64,000 nt of DNA, taken from Saccharothrix sp. NRRL B-16348 (GTDB lineage Bacteria; Actinomycetota; Actinomycetes; Mycobacteriales; Pseudonocardiaceae). The stretch's first letter is position 1. Every line of letters begins with the position of its first letter. The notes below the pieces were generated by a model, which worked only from the letters and a program-made list of their open reading frames with translations, did no database searches and was not told the DNA's origin. The stretch lies in assembly GCF_001280085.1 (NCBI RefSeq), contig NZ_LGED01000013.1, positions 62,001 through 126,000 on the forward strand. The letters are read 5' to 3'. The position numbers and the translations under genes were made by a program. Positions 24,825 to 33,796 of the stretch are shown one piece after another.

Positions 24825-27800
24825 TCAGCGGGCGGCGTGCCGGTCCGCCACCTCCGCGTCGGTCAGGGCGCGGTCCACGGCGTGGACCTCGTCGATCGCG
24901 CCGTGCCAGAAGTCGCCACGCACACCGGCGTACTTGGCGCGGCCGATGGCCAACGGCCCGGTGCTCACCTCGTCCGGCCCGATCGGGATCGCGGCGGCAC
25001 GCACCCCGTCGACGTACAGGCGCGTCTCCCCCGCCGCCTCGTCACGGACGCCGACCAGGTGGTACCAGCGGCCGGGTTCCGGTGTGGCGGCCAGCGTGGC
25101 CCGCCTGCCGCCCGGGACGCTGAACGCCCACCTGCCCTGCCCGTACTGGAGGTAGAACGGGTTCTCCACGCGCCGGCCGTCCTGGCTGACCGCGGTCGCG
25201 TAGTTGCCGGGCAGCGAGTCCATCCGCACCCACGCCGACACCGAGTACGAGCCGGTGGTGTCGAGCACCGGTCCGGTGGTCTGGGCGTAGTCGCCGTTCC
25301 CGTCGAACGCCAGCGCCTGCCCGCGCACGCCGGTCGTCCACGCCGCGTCCCCGGTGAGCGACACCGGGTTCGCCGCGCCGCTCGTGTCGTCGCCGTTGCC
25401 GTCCAACGACCACGAGCCCTTGCCGTCGTACGTGCGCTCGGCCGCCGCGGCGCCCGCCGCGACGACCCTCCGGTTGATCTCACGCACGGGACCGGGGTCG
25501 ACCTTGATCTCACGCCGGTCGTAGGTCCACAGGCCGTTCAGCTCGGTCTCCACGTCGGTGATCTGCGTGTAGACCGAGCCGGACAGCTCCGCGCCGGCCG
25601 CGTCGAGGTAGAACGTCTCGGTGTTCGACACGTATTTGGCGGTCAGCGCGGCCTTGTCGGCCACGCCGCTGTAGATCACGGCCGGCGCGCCGGGCCACTG
25701 GTGGCCGGGGGTGCGCAGGGTGAACCCGCCGTGCTCGCCGTCCATCGCGACGCGGGTGGCGTCCGGCCACGCCGGGTCGGTGTTGTTGTAGTCGTGGTGG
25801 TCGATCACGTCACCCTTGCCCGAGTCGCCCTTCGACGCGCAGCAGTTGACGCCGCTGTGCGCGTTGACGACCCGGGACGGGTCCGCGGCCTTGACCGACT
25901 CGGTGATGCGGCCGGTCTCCTCCCGGTTCCACTCGCCCCAGCCCTCGTTGAACACGACCCAGCCGATGATCGCCGGCGAGTCGTGCAGCTGCTGCATGGC
26001 GCGCCTGCCCTCGGTGAGGAACGCCTGCTGCCCGGTCTCGTCGGTGACGTTGACGTTCACGAAGTCCTGCCACACCAGCATCCCGAGCTTGTCGGCGTGG
26101 TAGTACCAGCGGGCGGGCTCGATCTTGATGTGCTTGCGCAGCGCGTTGAACCCGAGGTCCTTCTGCGCCTTGATGTCCCACGCCAACGCCTCGTCGCTGG
26201 GCGCGGTGTTCAGGCCGTCCGGCCAGAAGCCCTGGTCGAGCATGGCCAGCGAGAACACCGGTTCGCCGTTGAGGACGAGCTTCGGGAAGCCCGCGACGTT
26301 CCGCACGCCGATGGACCGCATGCCGAAGTAGCTCTCGACCTCGTCCTTGCTGCGACCGTCTTCCAGGGACACGTCCAAGTCGTACAGGTACGGGTCGTCG
26401 GGGCTCCACAGGCGCGGGTTCGGCACCGGCAGGGTCAGGTCGGTGTTCGGCGCGCCGGTGACCGTGCCGACCGCGTTGCCCCGCTGGTCGCGCGCGGTGG
26501 CGGTGACCTTGGCGTCCGGCGACGCCGTCGACGACGACACGTGCACGGCGAGCGTGCCCGCGGTGATGTCCGGCGTGGTCTTCACGTCGTCGATCGCCTT
26601 GTCGGGCACGGGTTCCAGCCACACGGTCTGCCAGATGCCCGAGGACGGCGTGTAGACGATGCCGCCGGGGTTGCGGGACTGCTTGCCGATCGGCTGGTTG
26701 TCGCCGGTGGTGTCGGTGACCGCGACGATCAGCTCGTGCCGGACGCCGTCGCGCAGGGCGTCGGTGATGTCGGCGGTGAACGCGGTGTAGCCGCCGGTGT
26801 GCTCGGCGACGAGCGTGCCGTCCACCCACACCCTGGCGTGGTGGTCGACCGCGCCGAAGTTGAGCTTGAGCCGCTCGCCGCGGCCGATCCGCCAGTCGCG
26901 CGGCACCTCGAACTGGCGCCGGTAGAACATGTGGTCCTCGTGGCGTTCCAGCCCGGACAGCTGGGACTCCACCGGGAACGGCACGGTGATCCGCTCGGGG
27001 AGCCGGCGGCCGAACGCGGGCGGCTGCCCCTCGGCGGCGGCGGAGAACTCCCACTGGCCGTTGAGGTTCAGCCACTCGTGGCGCTCCTGCTGCGGGCGCG
27101 GGTACTCGGGCAGCGGGTGGTCCCGGTCGACGTGCTCGCCCCACTCGGTCCGGAGCCGCTGGGTGGAGGTGTTGGTCGCGGAGCGGATGATCCGCGGCAC
27201 GGTCTCCGCACCGACGACCAGGCCGCCCTCGCCGTCGTAGGTGACCCGGACGCGCTGGGGTTGCTGGATGGTCGCGCCGAGCCGCACCACGACCTTCGTG
27301 CGGTCGCGGCGGTCGACGGCGGCGGAGTCGACCGGGAACGGCACGGTGTCGACCTCGACCTTGAGGTGCGACTTCAGGTCCCCGAGGTGGTGCACCCGCT
27401 GGTCGAAGGCGGCCTCCAGCCTCCTGCCGTCCGGCGACACGGTGAGGCCGACCGGGTAGACCGGGAAGTCCGCCGGCGGCAGGAACGCCGTCTCCGGCAC
27501 GGGCTGCTTGGCCAGCGTCGGCGTGGACCAGCGCAGGCGCAGGTTCGCGCCGCCGACGTCCTGGAACAGCTCCATCCGGAAGTCGTGCCGCTCGCCCGCG
27601 ACGAGGTGGACCGGCGCGCTGTGCTGCTCGACGTCCCAGTCGCCGACCCAGTGGTCGATGACCGGCGCGCCGTCGAGGAACAGGCGGAAGCCGTTGTCGC
27701 CGACGGCGTGGAAGGTGTAGTCGCCGGTGGCGGGTGCGGTGAGGCTGCCGGTCCAGCGGGCCGTGGTGTGCTCGGTGCGGCCGGTGAGCTGCTGGAACGT

Positions 27801-28007
27801 GCCGGTCAGGTCGGCGAAGTCGATGTTCGGGTCGAGGGTGGCGCCGCCGGGTTCGGCGAAGTCGCGGGCGCCGGGCGCGGACATCCGGAAGTACTCGCCC
27901 TTGAGGCCGTGCGCGGGTGGCGCGGCGGCGGTCGCGGCGCCGGCGAGGACGGGGGTGAGCAGCAAGGCCAAGAGCAGGGCGGACAGCCGTCTGGCGGCAG
28001 GGGGCAT
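24825..28007 (-). CDS. secreted PA14-GH2-LamG glycoside hydrolase
   Basis: 1060 residues from ATG 28007 after a GGAGGAG site. Signal peptide (RRLSALLLALLLTPVLAGA). PA14 carbohydrate-binding domain about 33-175 (GLKGEYFRM, ARWTGSLTAPATGDYTFHAV). GH2 sugar-binding jelly roll about 290-460, Ig-like domain, then the TIM barrel with VVFNEGWGEWN, where Glu688 is the acid/base, and MDGEHGGF, where Glu758 is the candidate nucleophile. A LamG-like jelly roll forms the last 180 residues (GSYSVSAWVRMDS). It would release sugars from plant or microbial polysaccharides outside the cell. A CebR-like operator lies 93 bases before the start. Confidence 0.92.
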   Translation of the reverse strand: MPPAARRLSALLLALLLTPVLAGAATAAAPPAHGLKGEYFRMSAPGARDFAEPGGATLDPNIDFADLTGTFQQLTGRTEHTTARWTGSLTAPATGDYTFHAVGDNGFRLFLDGAPVIDHWVGDWDVEQHSAPVHLVAGERHDFRMELFQDVGGANLRLRWSTPTLAKQPVPETAFLPPADFPVYPVGLTVSPDGRRLEAAFDQRVHHLGDLKSHLKVEVDTVPFPVDSAAVDRRDRTKVVVRLGATIQQPQRVRVTYDGEGGLVVGAETVPRIIRSATNTSTQRLRTEWGEHVDRDHPLPEYPRPQQERHEWLNLNGQWEFSAAAEGQPPAFGRRLPERITVPFPVESQLSGLERHEDHMFYRRQFEVPRDWRIGRGERLKLNFGAVDHHARVWVDGTLVAEHTGGYTAFTADITDALRDGVRHELIVAVTDTTGDNQPIGKQSRNPGGIVYTPSSGIWQTVWLEPVPDKAIDDVKTTPDITAGTLAVHVSSSTASPDAKVTATARDQRGNAVGTVTGAPNTDLTLPVPNPRLWSPDDPYLYDLDVSLEDGRSKDEVESYFGMRSIGVRNVAGFPKLVLNGEPVFSLAMLDQGFWPDGLNTAPSDEALAWDIKAQKDLGFNALRKHIKIEPARWYYHADKLGMLVWQDFVNVNVTDETGQQAFLTEGRRAMQQLHDSPAIIGWVVFNEGWGEWNREETGRITESVKAADPSRVVNAHSGVNCCASKGDSGKGDVIDHHDYNNTDPAWPDATRVAMDGEHGGFTLRTPGHQWPGAPAVIYSGVADKAALTAKYVSNTETFYLDAAGAELSGSVYTQITDVETELNGLWTYDRREIKVDPGPVREINRRVVAAGAAAAERTYDGKGSWSLDGNGDDTSGAANPVSLTGDAAWTTGVRGQALAFDGNGDYAQTTGPVLDTTGSYSVSAWVRMDSLPGNYATAVSQDGRRVENPFYLQYGQGRWAFSVPGGRRATLAATPEPGRWYHLVGVRDEAAGETRLYVDGVRAAAIPIGPDEVSTGPLAIGRAKYAGVRGDFWHGAIDEVHAVDRALTDAEVADRHAAR

Positions 28008-28099
28008 GGAACTCTCCTCCGGGGCTCGACTATGAGGCCCATCACAACTCCGTTCATCTATCCACAGACCTTCGCAGAAGACAACAAGAAGCCTCACCA

Positions 28100-28113
28100 T
28101 GGGAGCGCTCCCG
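28100..28113. promoter_or_regulatory. CebR-like operator
   Basis: TGGGAGCGCTCCCG matches 13 of 14 bases of the TGGGAGCGCTCCCA box bound by the LacI-family cello-oligosaccharide repressor CebR in Streptomyces. It sits between the divergent GH2 and ECF sigma fusion genes and could control either. Confidence 0.75.
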
Positions 28114-28253
28114 CACCGTCAACGCTCAAGTCCGCACAAAGGTCCGGACCAAGGGACCGCAGGCGGACGAGCACGTCGCGCTCAGAGGCCGAGAATCCGG
28201 CCGGACGCCTGTTATCCGGGGCGACCCCGGACCGTCTCCGAGCTGAAGGCAGG

Positions 28254-30056
28254 ATGACGGGCGAGGAGCGACGCGTGGGCAACGGACAACCAGGGACCGC
28301 CGCGGTGGTGGCGGCGCAGGCGGGCGACCAGCACGCGCTCGACGAGGTGGTGGCGGCCTACCTGCCGCTGGTCTACAACGTCGTCGGGCGGGCGTTGGCC
28401 GGTCACAGCGATGTGGACGACGTCGTGCAGGAGACGATGCTGCGCGTCGTCGACAACCTGCCCAAGCTGCGTGAGCCGGAGAGCTTCCGGTCCTGGCTGG
28501 TGTCGATCGCGCTGCGCCAGGTGCAGGAGCGCGGGCGGCGCGTGGCGCGGATCCCGGACGGCGAGCCGGCGCACGACGTCGCCGACCCCGGCGCGGACTT
28601 CGTGGACCTGACGCTGCTGCGGTTGGAGCTGTCCGGCCAGCGGCGCGAGGTCGCGGAGGCCACGCGGTGGCTGGACGACGGCGACCGCGAGCTGCTGTCG
28701 CTGTGGTGGCTGGAGGTGTCCGGCAAGCTGACCAGGGCGGAGCTGGCGTCGGCGTCGGGCATCACGACGGCGCACGCGGCCGTGCGGGTGCAGCGGGTGA
28801 AGGCGGCGCTTGCCGCCGCACGGGCGGTCGTGCGGGCGTTGCGGGCGGAGCCGCGCTGCCCCGACCTGAACGTGGTCGCGCGGGGCTGGGACGGCCGCCC
28901 CGACGCCACCTGGCGCAGGCGGATCGCCCGGCACACCCGGGACTGCGAGTGGTGCCTGGCGTCGTGGCGGGACCAGGTGCCCGCGGAACGCCTCCTCGCC
29001 GGGTTGGCGCTGGTCCCGCTGCCGGTCGCGCTGCTGCCTGGTGTGCTCGGCGCGGTCCGGCCGGCCACGTCGTCGCGCGGCGGCCTCGGGCAGGCGCTCG
29101 GCAGGTCGGCGATCGCGAAGCCGGTGGCGGTCGGCGTGGCGGTGGTGGTCGCGGTGGCGGGCGCGGTCGCCGTGTACGCCGCCGTTCCGACGCCACCGGC
29201 ACCTCGGGCGGACGTCGCACGGCCGGCCACCACGTCGACCACCGTGACCACGACCGCGGCGTCGTCATCAGCGGCGTCGTCCTCGGCGACCACCACCACG
29301 ACCACCACGACCTCGACCACCACGACGCGCGCTCCGGAGCCCGTTCCGGCCGGGCCGCGGTACGGCAGCGTGGTCGACACCGTGGACGCCGAACCCGACC
29401 CGCGCACCCCGCCCGCTCCCCTGCCCGTCCGACCCGCGGGCGAGGTCACCGCCGTCGGCGGCGCGTACGAGAACGCCAAGCGCGGCTACATCGGCGGCAA
29501 GTACGTGATGATGCGCCGCGGCGAGCACGTGGTGCTGAGCGGACGCGGGTACGTCCGGGTCCGCTACGAGATCGCCTGGTTCAACCGGCCGGGCGGCATG
29601 GTGATGCCGACGTGGACGGGCTTGAAGGGCAAGCTGTTCCACGTCGCGTCCGGCGGTGGGCACCGGATGGACGACTCGGCGCCCGGCAACCCGCCGGAGT
29701 ACACCTGGATGGGCAACCCGACGGTCGGCCCCAACGGTCCGGCGTCCGGCTACGTCGTGCTGCCGCCGGGCGCGCAGCAGATGTGGCAGAACGAATTCCT
29801 CTACCTCGACGGTGAGGTCACGCTCGGCAACAACGAGCGGGGCGCGGACTACAACATCACCGCGACACCGGTGACGTGGGACGAGGTCAACTCCGACATC
29901 AACTCCCCGCCGCCGTCCGAACCGGGCGGCCGGGGCGCGATCCGCTACGGGCTGACCCGCGACACCGGTGACGACGGCGCGCCCGTTCCGCAGTACCTCA
30001 CGCGTGAGACGCCGGCCGATCGTGCCACGGTCCCCCAGCAGTCCGCGGTGAGCTGA
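28254..30056 (+). CDS. ECF sigma factor fused to zinc-finger, membrane and extracellular domains
   Basis: 600 residues from ATG 28254. Sigma2 (residues about 20-90: YLPLVYNVVGRAL, VDDVVQETMLRVVDNLPKL) and sigma4 (about 135-190). A zinc-binding HxxxCxxC-type motif (RHTRDCEWCLASW) near 225-237 resembles anti-sigma ZAS domains. One membrane helix near 286-310 (AKPVAVGVAVVVAVAGAV) is followed by a Thr/Ser-rich linker and about 230 extracellular residues with aromatic-rich blocks (YVRVRYEIAWFNRPGG, LPPGAQQMWQNEFLYLDG). Sigma and its sensor are thus one polypeptide; release may need proteolysis or binding changes. The outer domain is unrecognised. Confidence 0.85.
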   Translation: MTGEERRVGNGQPGTAAVVAAQAGDQHALDEVVAAYLPLVYNVVGRALAGHSDVDDVVQETMLRVVDNLPKLREPESFRSWLVSIALRQVQERGRRVARIPDGEPAHDVADPGADFVDLTLLRLELSGQRREVAEATRWLDDGDRELLSLWWLEVSGKLTRAELASASGITTAHAAVRVQRVKAALAAARAVVRALRAEPRCPDLNVVARGWDGRPDATWRRRIARHTRDCEWCLASWRDQVPAERLLAGLALVPLPVALLPGVLGAVRPATSSRGGLGQALGRSAIAKPVAVGVAVVVAVAGAVAVYAAVPTPPAPRADVARPATTSTTVTTTAASSSAASSSATTTTTTTTSTTTTRAPEPVPAGPRYGSVVDTVDAEPDPRTPPAPLPVRPAGEVTAVGGAYENAKRGYIGGKYVMMRRGEHVVLSGRGYVRVRYEIAWFNRPGGMVMPTWTGLKGKLFHVASGGGHRMDDSAPGNPPEYTWMGNPTVGPNGPASGYVVLPPGAQQMWQNEFLYLDGEVTLGNNERGADYNITATPVTWDEVNSDINSPPPSEPGGRGAIRYGLTRDTGDDGAPVPQYLTRETPADRATVPQQSAVS

Positions 30057-30089
30057 ACGCGCGCACGAGCGGAACGGCTACAGTGGGTT

Positions 30090-30104
30090 TGACAATCGTT
30101 TTCA
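30090..30104. promoter_or_regulatory. Zur-box-like site upstream of the O-methyltransferase
   Basis: TGACAATCGTTTTCA is a near-palindrome fitting the actinobacterial Zur consensus (TGAAAAtgaTTTTCA type). It lies 26 bases before the GTG start, overlapping the expected promoter. Two similar sites lie at 32747 and 34977. Confidence 0.75.
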
Positions 30105-30129
30105 CTGTGCGCGTTCCTTGGGGGTCACC

Positions 30130-31164
30130 GTGGCGACATCTCCGGACCCGGTCGTCGACGCACGCCGTTCGATGATCGAGCTGATCTTCGGCTCCATGGC
30201 CTCGCAGGTCGTGGCGGCCTGCGTGAAGCTCGGCGTTCCCGACGCCATCGGCGACGACCGCCGGTCCGCCGAGGAGGTGGCCGCGGCGTGCGGGACGCCC
30301 ACGCACACCATGCGCCGGTTGCTGCGCGCGGCGACGGCGCTGGGCCTGCTGGCCGAGGACGGCGGCCGGTTCGGCGTGACCCCGGTCGGGGCCCTGCTGC
30401 GGTCGGACCTGCCCGGTTCGATGGACGCCTTGGCGCGGGTGTTCACCGACCCGGTCATGGTGCGCGGCTGGCACGGGCTCGACGACAGCGTCCGCACCGG
30501 CCGCACCGCGTTCGACGAGGTGTTCGGCGTGCCGTTCTTCGAGCACCTCGCCTCGGCGCCGGACCTGGCCGCGGCGTTCAACACCGCCATGAGCCAGGGC
30601 ACGCACGTGGTGTCCGGGTTGTTGCCCGACGCCTACGACTTCGGCCGGTTCCGGTCGGTCACGGACGTGGGCGGCGGGGACGGCACGCTGCTCGCGGCGA
30701 TCCTCCGCAGGCACACCGGGTTGCACGGCGTGCTGTTCGACACCGCCGAGGGCTCCACCGGCACCCGTGACGTGCTCGACGGCGCGGGCGTCGCACCGCG
30801 GTGCGAGGTCGCGGTCGGCGACTTCTTCGCCGCTGTCCCGTCCGGTTCCGACGTGGTGCTGCTCAAGAGCATCCTGCACGACTGGGACGACGAGCGCGCC
30901 GCGACGATCCTGGGGCACTGCCGACGAGCGCTCCCGGACGACGGCCGCCTGCTGGTGGTCGAACCGGTCCTGCCCGATGCCGTCGACGGCACGATCCTGC
31001 CCGTGATGTACCTGAGCGACCTCAACATGATGGTCAACCTCGGCGGGCAGGAACGCGCCCGGGCCGAGTTCGAGACCTTGCTCGGCGACAGCGGGTTCGC
31101 CCTCACCCGGATCACCCCACTGCCGCCCTCCGGCTTCTGCCTGCTCGAAGCCGTGCCGAGCTGA
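30130..31164 (+). CDS. O-methyltransferase, Zur-box controlled
   Basis: 344 residues. N-terminal winged-helix dimerisation domain (MIELIFGSMASQVVAACVKL, TMRRLLRAATALGLL) and a C-terminal SAM domain with motif I VTDVGGGDGTLLAAIL. Further blocks are LLKSILHDWDDERAATIL, whose His is the usual catalytic base, and LLVVEPVLPD. This is the plant-type/polyketide O-methyltransferase family (DnrK, ASMT-like). GTG 30130 has GGGGG five bases upstream; TTG 30118 is an alternative. No biosynthetic genes adjoin it. The Zur box suggests it is made under zinc limitation. Confidence 0.9.
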   Translation: MATSPDPVVDARRSMIELIFGSMASQVVAACVKLGVPDAIGDDRRSAEEVAAACGTPTHTMRRLLRAATALGLLAEDGGRFGVTPVGALLRSDLPGSMDALARVFTDPVMVRGWHGLDDSVRTGRTAFDEVFGVPFFEHLASAPDLAAAFNTAMSQGTHVVSGLLPDAYDFGRFRSVTDVGGGDGTLLAAILRRHTGLHGVLFDTAEGSTGTRDVLDGAGVAPRCEVAVGDFFAAVPSGSDVVLLKSILHDWDDERAATILGHCRRALPDDGRLLVVEPVLPDAVDGTILPVMYLSDLNMMVNLGGQERARAEFETLLGDSGFALTRITPLPPSGFCLLEAVPS

Positions 31165-31178
31165 CCGCACCCGGACAG

Positions 31179-31209
31179 CGAGAGGTCCCGCACCGGGCGG
31201 GACCTCTCG
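31179..31209. terminator. bidirectional hairpin terminator
   Basis: Perfect 13-base arms 31179-31191 (CGAGAGGTCCCGC) and 31197-31209 with a 5-base loop, between the convergent methyltransferase and rpmF genes. Confidence 0.9.
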
Positions 31210-31229
31210 GTTTCACGTCCGTTCGACGG

Positions 31230-31391
31230 TCACAGCAGTCCGCGGCGGTAGGCGGCGACGAGCCGGCGGGGCACGGTCAGCTTGCGGCCGTCGAGCGTGG
31301 TGACCGGCACCAGGGCGGGCACCTCGGCCTTCCACTGGGAGCGGCGGTGGCGGGTGTTGCTGCGCGACATCTTGCGCTTCGGGACGGCCAT
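31230..31391 (-). CDS. rpmF: 50S ribosomal protein L32, zinc-free paralogue
   Basis: 53 residues starting [20 protein letters not shown], the L32 signature, and ending [12 protein letters not shown]. The zinc-ribbon cysteines found at the C-terminus of zinc-binding L32 are absent. One base separates its ATG (31391) from the stop of the L31 gene (31393), so they are co-translated. It would replace a zinc-binding or housekeeping L32 during zinc starvation. Confidence 0.93.
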   Translation of the reverse strand: MAVPKRKMSRSNTRHRRSQWKAEVPALVPVTTLDGRKLTVPRRLVAAYRRGLL

Positions 31392-31392
31392 G

Positions 31393-31644
31393 TCAGCGGT
31401 TCCTCTTGCCGTAGCGGCGGTTGAACTTCTCCACGCGGCCGGCGGTGTCCATGACGCGCTGGGCGCCGGTCCAGAACGGGTGGGAGTCGGAGGTGATGTC
31501 GACGGTGATGAGCGGGTAGGTGTTGCCGTCCTCCCAGTCGATCGTGCGGGTCGAGGTGGCCGTGGACCGGGTCAGGAACGCCTTGCCCGTCGCCTGGTCC
31601 TGGAAGACCACCGGGTGGTAGTCGGGGTGGATGCCCTGCTTCAC
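31393..31644 (-). CDS. rpmE2: 50S ribosomal protein L31 type B, zinc-free
   Basis: 83 residues: [39 protein letters not shown] and [13 protein letters not shown]. The type B pattern lacks the CxxC zinc site of type A L31. GTG at 31644 follows GGAGGAGTT and overlaps the stop of the CobW-like gene. Under low zinc such L31 copies displace the zinc form, freeing metal. Confidence 0.95.
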   Translation of the reverse strand: MKQGIHPDYHPVVFQDQATGKAFLTRSTATSTRTIDWEDGNTYPLITVDITSDSHPFWTGAQRVMDTAGRVEKFNRRYGKRNR

Positions 31645-32732
31645 AACTCCTCCATCTGGTCGTGCCACTCGGCGAAGGGGTCGACGAACTCCAGCTCGTC
31701 GACCAGCGCCAGTTCCTCGTCGGTCACCAGCGCCTCGCGCAGTGCCGCCGTGATCTCGTCCGGCGCCGCGGAACTGGTGATGACCACCAACTCCTGCGAC
31801 CGGTCGCCGTAGTAGGGGTCCCACATCGCCGACGCGGCCGCCCGGCGCTCGGCGGGCACCTCGGACCAGTCCTCGACGGCCGTGAGCCACGGGCCGAGGT
31901 TGCCCACGCTCAGGCCGCCGCCGGCCGATTCCAGCCAGAGGGCGACGTCGGGTTGGCTCGCCACCCACACCCGGCCGCGGGTGCGCACGACGCCGTCGAG
32001 CAGGACGTCGATGGCCTGGTGCAGCCGCATGGGGTGGAAGGGCCGGCGCTCGCTGAAGTGGACGACCGCCGCGCCGTGGGCGGGTTCCAACGGCGGCTGA
32101 CCGTGCAGCAGCGGGCCGAAGCCGTCGTCGAAACGGCCGCGGCGGGCGCCCTCGGGGATCGCGGCCAGCAGTTCCGGCACGTCGAGGACGTCCCGGCGGC
32201 GGCGCGGCGCGAGCGGGTTCAGCCGGTCCAGCACGGCGTCCAGGGCGGGGTCCCCGACGCCGGTCAGCACGATCGCGTCGGCGAACTCGGCCTGCCCCAC
32301 GACCACCTGCGCCACGGTGCGCTCGTCGCCGTCCCCCGCGCCCAGGCCGCGGTCGTGCAGGGTGTCGTCAGCGGTCGCGTCGGCGAGCCAGGTCGCCACG
32401 TCCACGACGGTGACCACGGCTTCGACCCGCACGTCCACCTCCCGCAGGGCGAAGCAGACGGCCTCCGGCTCCAAAGCCGGGTCCAGCTGCACGACCACGC
32501 GACCGCCCAGGCGTGCCAGCAGCGGCAGCAGGTCCAGGCGCAACGTGCACGAGACGCAGCCGTGCGCGAGTTCCAGCACCGTCAGCTCGCCGTCGACCCA
32601 GCGGCGCACCACGCCCTCGGAGAGGTCGCGCAGGTCGTGGCGGACCAGCACCGATCCCGGCGACGCGCGCCAGACCTCGTCGGCCACGTCGTGGCGTGCG
32701 AGTCCGGCCACCAGTACGACCTCGGTTCCCAT
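31641..32732 (-). CDS. CobW-like protein without GTPase motifs
   Basis: 363 residues. The overall order of CobW/COG0523 proteins is kept: [15 protein letters not shown] in the place of the [12 protein letters not shown] metal motif, [24 protein letters not shown] and a C-terminal CobW domain ([39 protein letters not shown]). However the P-loop is replaced ([15 protein letters not shown]) and the NKxD motif reads TGVGD, so GTP binding looks lost. It heads the minus-strand operon with L31 and L32, from a shared Zur site. It may be a zinc-stress ribosome or chaperone partner (inference). Confidence 0.85.
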   Translation of the reverse strand: MGTEVVLVAGLARHDVADEVWRASPGSVLVRHDLRDLSEGVVRRWVDGELTVLELAHGCVSCTLRLDLLPLLARLGGRVVVQLDPALEPEAVCFALREVDVRVEAVVTVVDVATWLADATADDTLHDRGLGAGDGDERTVAQVVVGQAEFADAIVLTGVGDPALDAVLDRLNPLAPRRRRDVLDVPELLAAIPEGARRGRFDDGFGPLLHGQPPLEPAHGAAVVHFSERRPFHPMRLHQAIDVLLDGVVRTRGRVWVASQPDVALWLESAGGGLSVGNLGPWLTAVEDWSEVPAERRAAASAMWDPYYGDRSQELVVITSSAAPDEITAALREALVTDEELALVDELEFVDPFAEWHDQMEEL

Positions 32733-32746
32733 GTGGGCTAGCCTAA

Positions 32747-32764
32747 CGGAAACGATTGTCGTTT
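32747..32764. promoter_or_regulatory. Zur-box-like site between divergent CobW-like and rpmB operons
   Basis: CGGAAACGATTGTCG (32747-32761) matches 12 of 15 bases of TGAAAACGATTGTCA, the complement of the site at 30090. AAACGATTGTCGTTT (32750-32764) is also a perfect palindrome, so two binding registers may overlap. Controls both directions. Confidence 0.75.
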
Positions 32765-32783
32765 TACAAAGGAGGTTGGCACC

Positions 32784-33023
32784 GTGTCGTCACGGCACTG
32801 CCAGGTCACCGGGCGCAAGCCCGGCTTCGGCAAACAGGTCTCCCACTCGCAACGGCGCACCTCGCGGCGCTGGCTGCCCAACACCCAGCGCCGCCGGTTC
32901 TGGCTGCCCTCGGAGAACCGGCACGTCGTGCTGATCCTGTCGACCAAGGGCATCAAGACCGTCGACCGCCGCGGCATCGAGTCCGTGGTCGCCGACCTGC
33001 GCCGCCAGGGGGTGAAGGTCTGA
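32784..33023 (+). CDS. rpmB: 50S ribosomal protein L28, zinc-free paralogue
   Basis: 79 residues: [20 protein letters not shown] and [19 protein letters not shown] are L28 signatures. Only one Cys remains, so the four-Cys zinc site of the zinc form is absent. GTG 32784 follows AAAGGAGG. First gene of a four-protein operon; stop and next start overlap as TGATG. Confidence 0.94.
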   Translation: MSSRHCQVTGRKPGFGKQVSHSQRRTSRRWLPNTQRRRFWLPSENRHVVLILSTKGIKTVDRRGIESVVADLRRQGVKV

Positions 33024-33190
33024 TGGCCAAGTCCACCGACGTCCGGCCGATCATCAAGATGAGGTCGACCGCGGGCACCGGCTACACCTACGTCACCCGC
33101 AAGAACCGGCGCAACGACCCCGACCGCCTGGTGCTGCGCAAGTTCGACCCCGTCGTGCGCCGCCACGTCGACTTCAAGGAGGAGCGCTGA
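33023..33190 (+). CDS. rpmG: 50S ribosomal protein L33, zinc-free paralogue
   Basis: 55 residues: [40 protein letters not shown]. No CxxC zinc pairs. ATG overlaps the L28 stop and its stop overlaps the S14 start, giving tight coupling. Confidence 0.94.
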   Translation: MAKSTDVRPIIKMRSTAGTGYTYVTRKNRRNDPDRLVLRKFDPVVRRHVDFKEER

Positions 33191-33486
33191 TGGCCAAGAA
33201 GTCCAAGATCGCCAAGGACCGGCAGCGGCGCGAGGTCGTCGCCCGGCACGCCGAGCGACGCCACGAGCTGAAGGAGATCATCCGCCTCGACCCGGAACGC
33301 CGCGACGAGGCACTGCGGGCGCTCCAGAAGCTGCCCCGCGACGCCAGCCCCACCAGGCTCCGCAACCGCGACGCCGTCGACGGCCGCCCCCGCGCCTTCA
33401 ACCGCGCGTTCGGCCTGTCCCGCATCCGACTCCGCGAGATGGCCCACCGCGGCGAGTTGCCCGGCGTCCACAAGTCGAGCTGGTGA
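33190..33486 (+). CDS. rpsN: 30S ribosomal protein S14, zinc-free long form
   Basis: 98 residues: [20 protein letters not shown] and [33 protein letters not shown]. This is the long, cysteine-free S14, unlike the 61-residue zinc form. Coupled on both sides. Confidence 0.94.
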   Translation: MAKKSKIAKDRQRREVVARHAERRHELKEIIRLDPERRDEALRALQKLPRDASPTRLRNRDAVDGRPRAFNRAFGLSRIRLREMAHRGELPGVHKSSW

Positions 33487-33725
33487 GCCGCATGCCCAAG
33501 ATCGAACGCGCCCCGAAGCGCCGCGTGAACCTGCTGCGCAAGGAAGGCATCACCGAGGTGGACTGGAAGGACGCCACGCTGCTGCGGAAGTTCATCTCCG
33601 ACCGCGGCAAGATCCGCTCCCGCCGCGTCACCGGCCTGACGCCGCAACAACAGCGCCAGGTCGCCACCGCCATCAAGAACGCGCGCGAGATGGCCCTGCT
33701 GCCCTACCCGAGCCAGGGCCGCTGA
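33483..33725 (+). CDS. rpsR: 30S ribosomal protein S18, zinc-free paralogue
   Basis: 80 residues from GTG 33483, which overlaps the S14 stop; ATG 33492 ([11 protein letters not shown]) is an alternative. Signature [19 protein letters not shown] and [13 protein letters not shown]. The N-terminal CxxC seen in zinc-type S18 is missing. Confidence 0.93.
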   Translation: MSRMPKIERAPKRRVNLLRKEGITEVDWKDATLLRKFISDRGKIRSRRVTGLTPQQQRQVATAIKNAREMALLPYPSQGR

Positions 33726-33730
33726 CCGGT

Positions 33731-33759
33731 CGGTGTGCCCCGCCCGCCGGGGCACACCG
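33731..33759 (+). terminator. hairpin between rpsR and cobW-type gene
   Basis: Perfect 11-base arms 33731-33741 (CGGTGTGCCCC) and 33749-33759 with a 7-base loop. It may end the ribosomal operon or attenuate reading into the GTPase gene 38 bases on. Confidence 0.7.
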
Positions 33760-33796
33760 ACCTCCACCCGCAAGACCACCTGACCGGAAGAAACCC

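Noticed and set aside
24837..28253. Long in-frame extension upstream of the ECF sigma fusion
   Set aside because: It is opposite the GH2 gene and reads as low-complexity protein; the sigma domain and a ribosome site fit ATG 28254.
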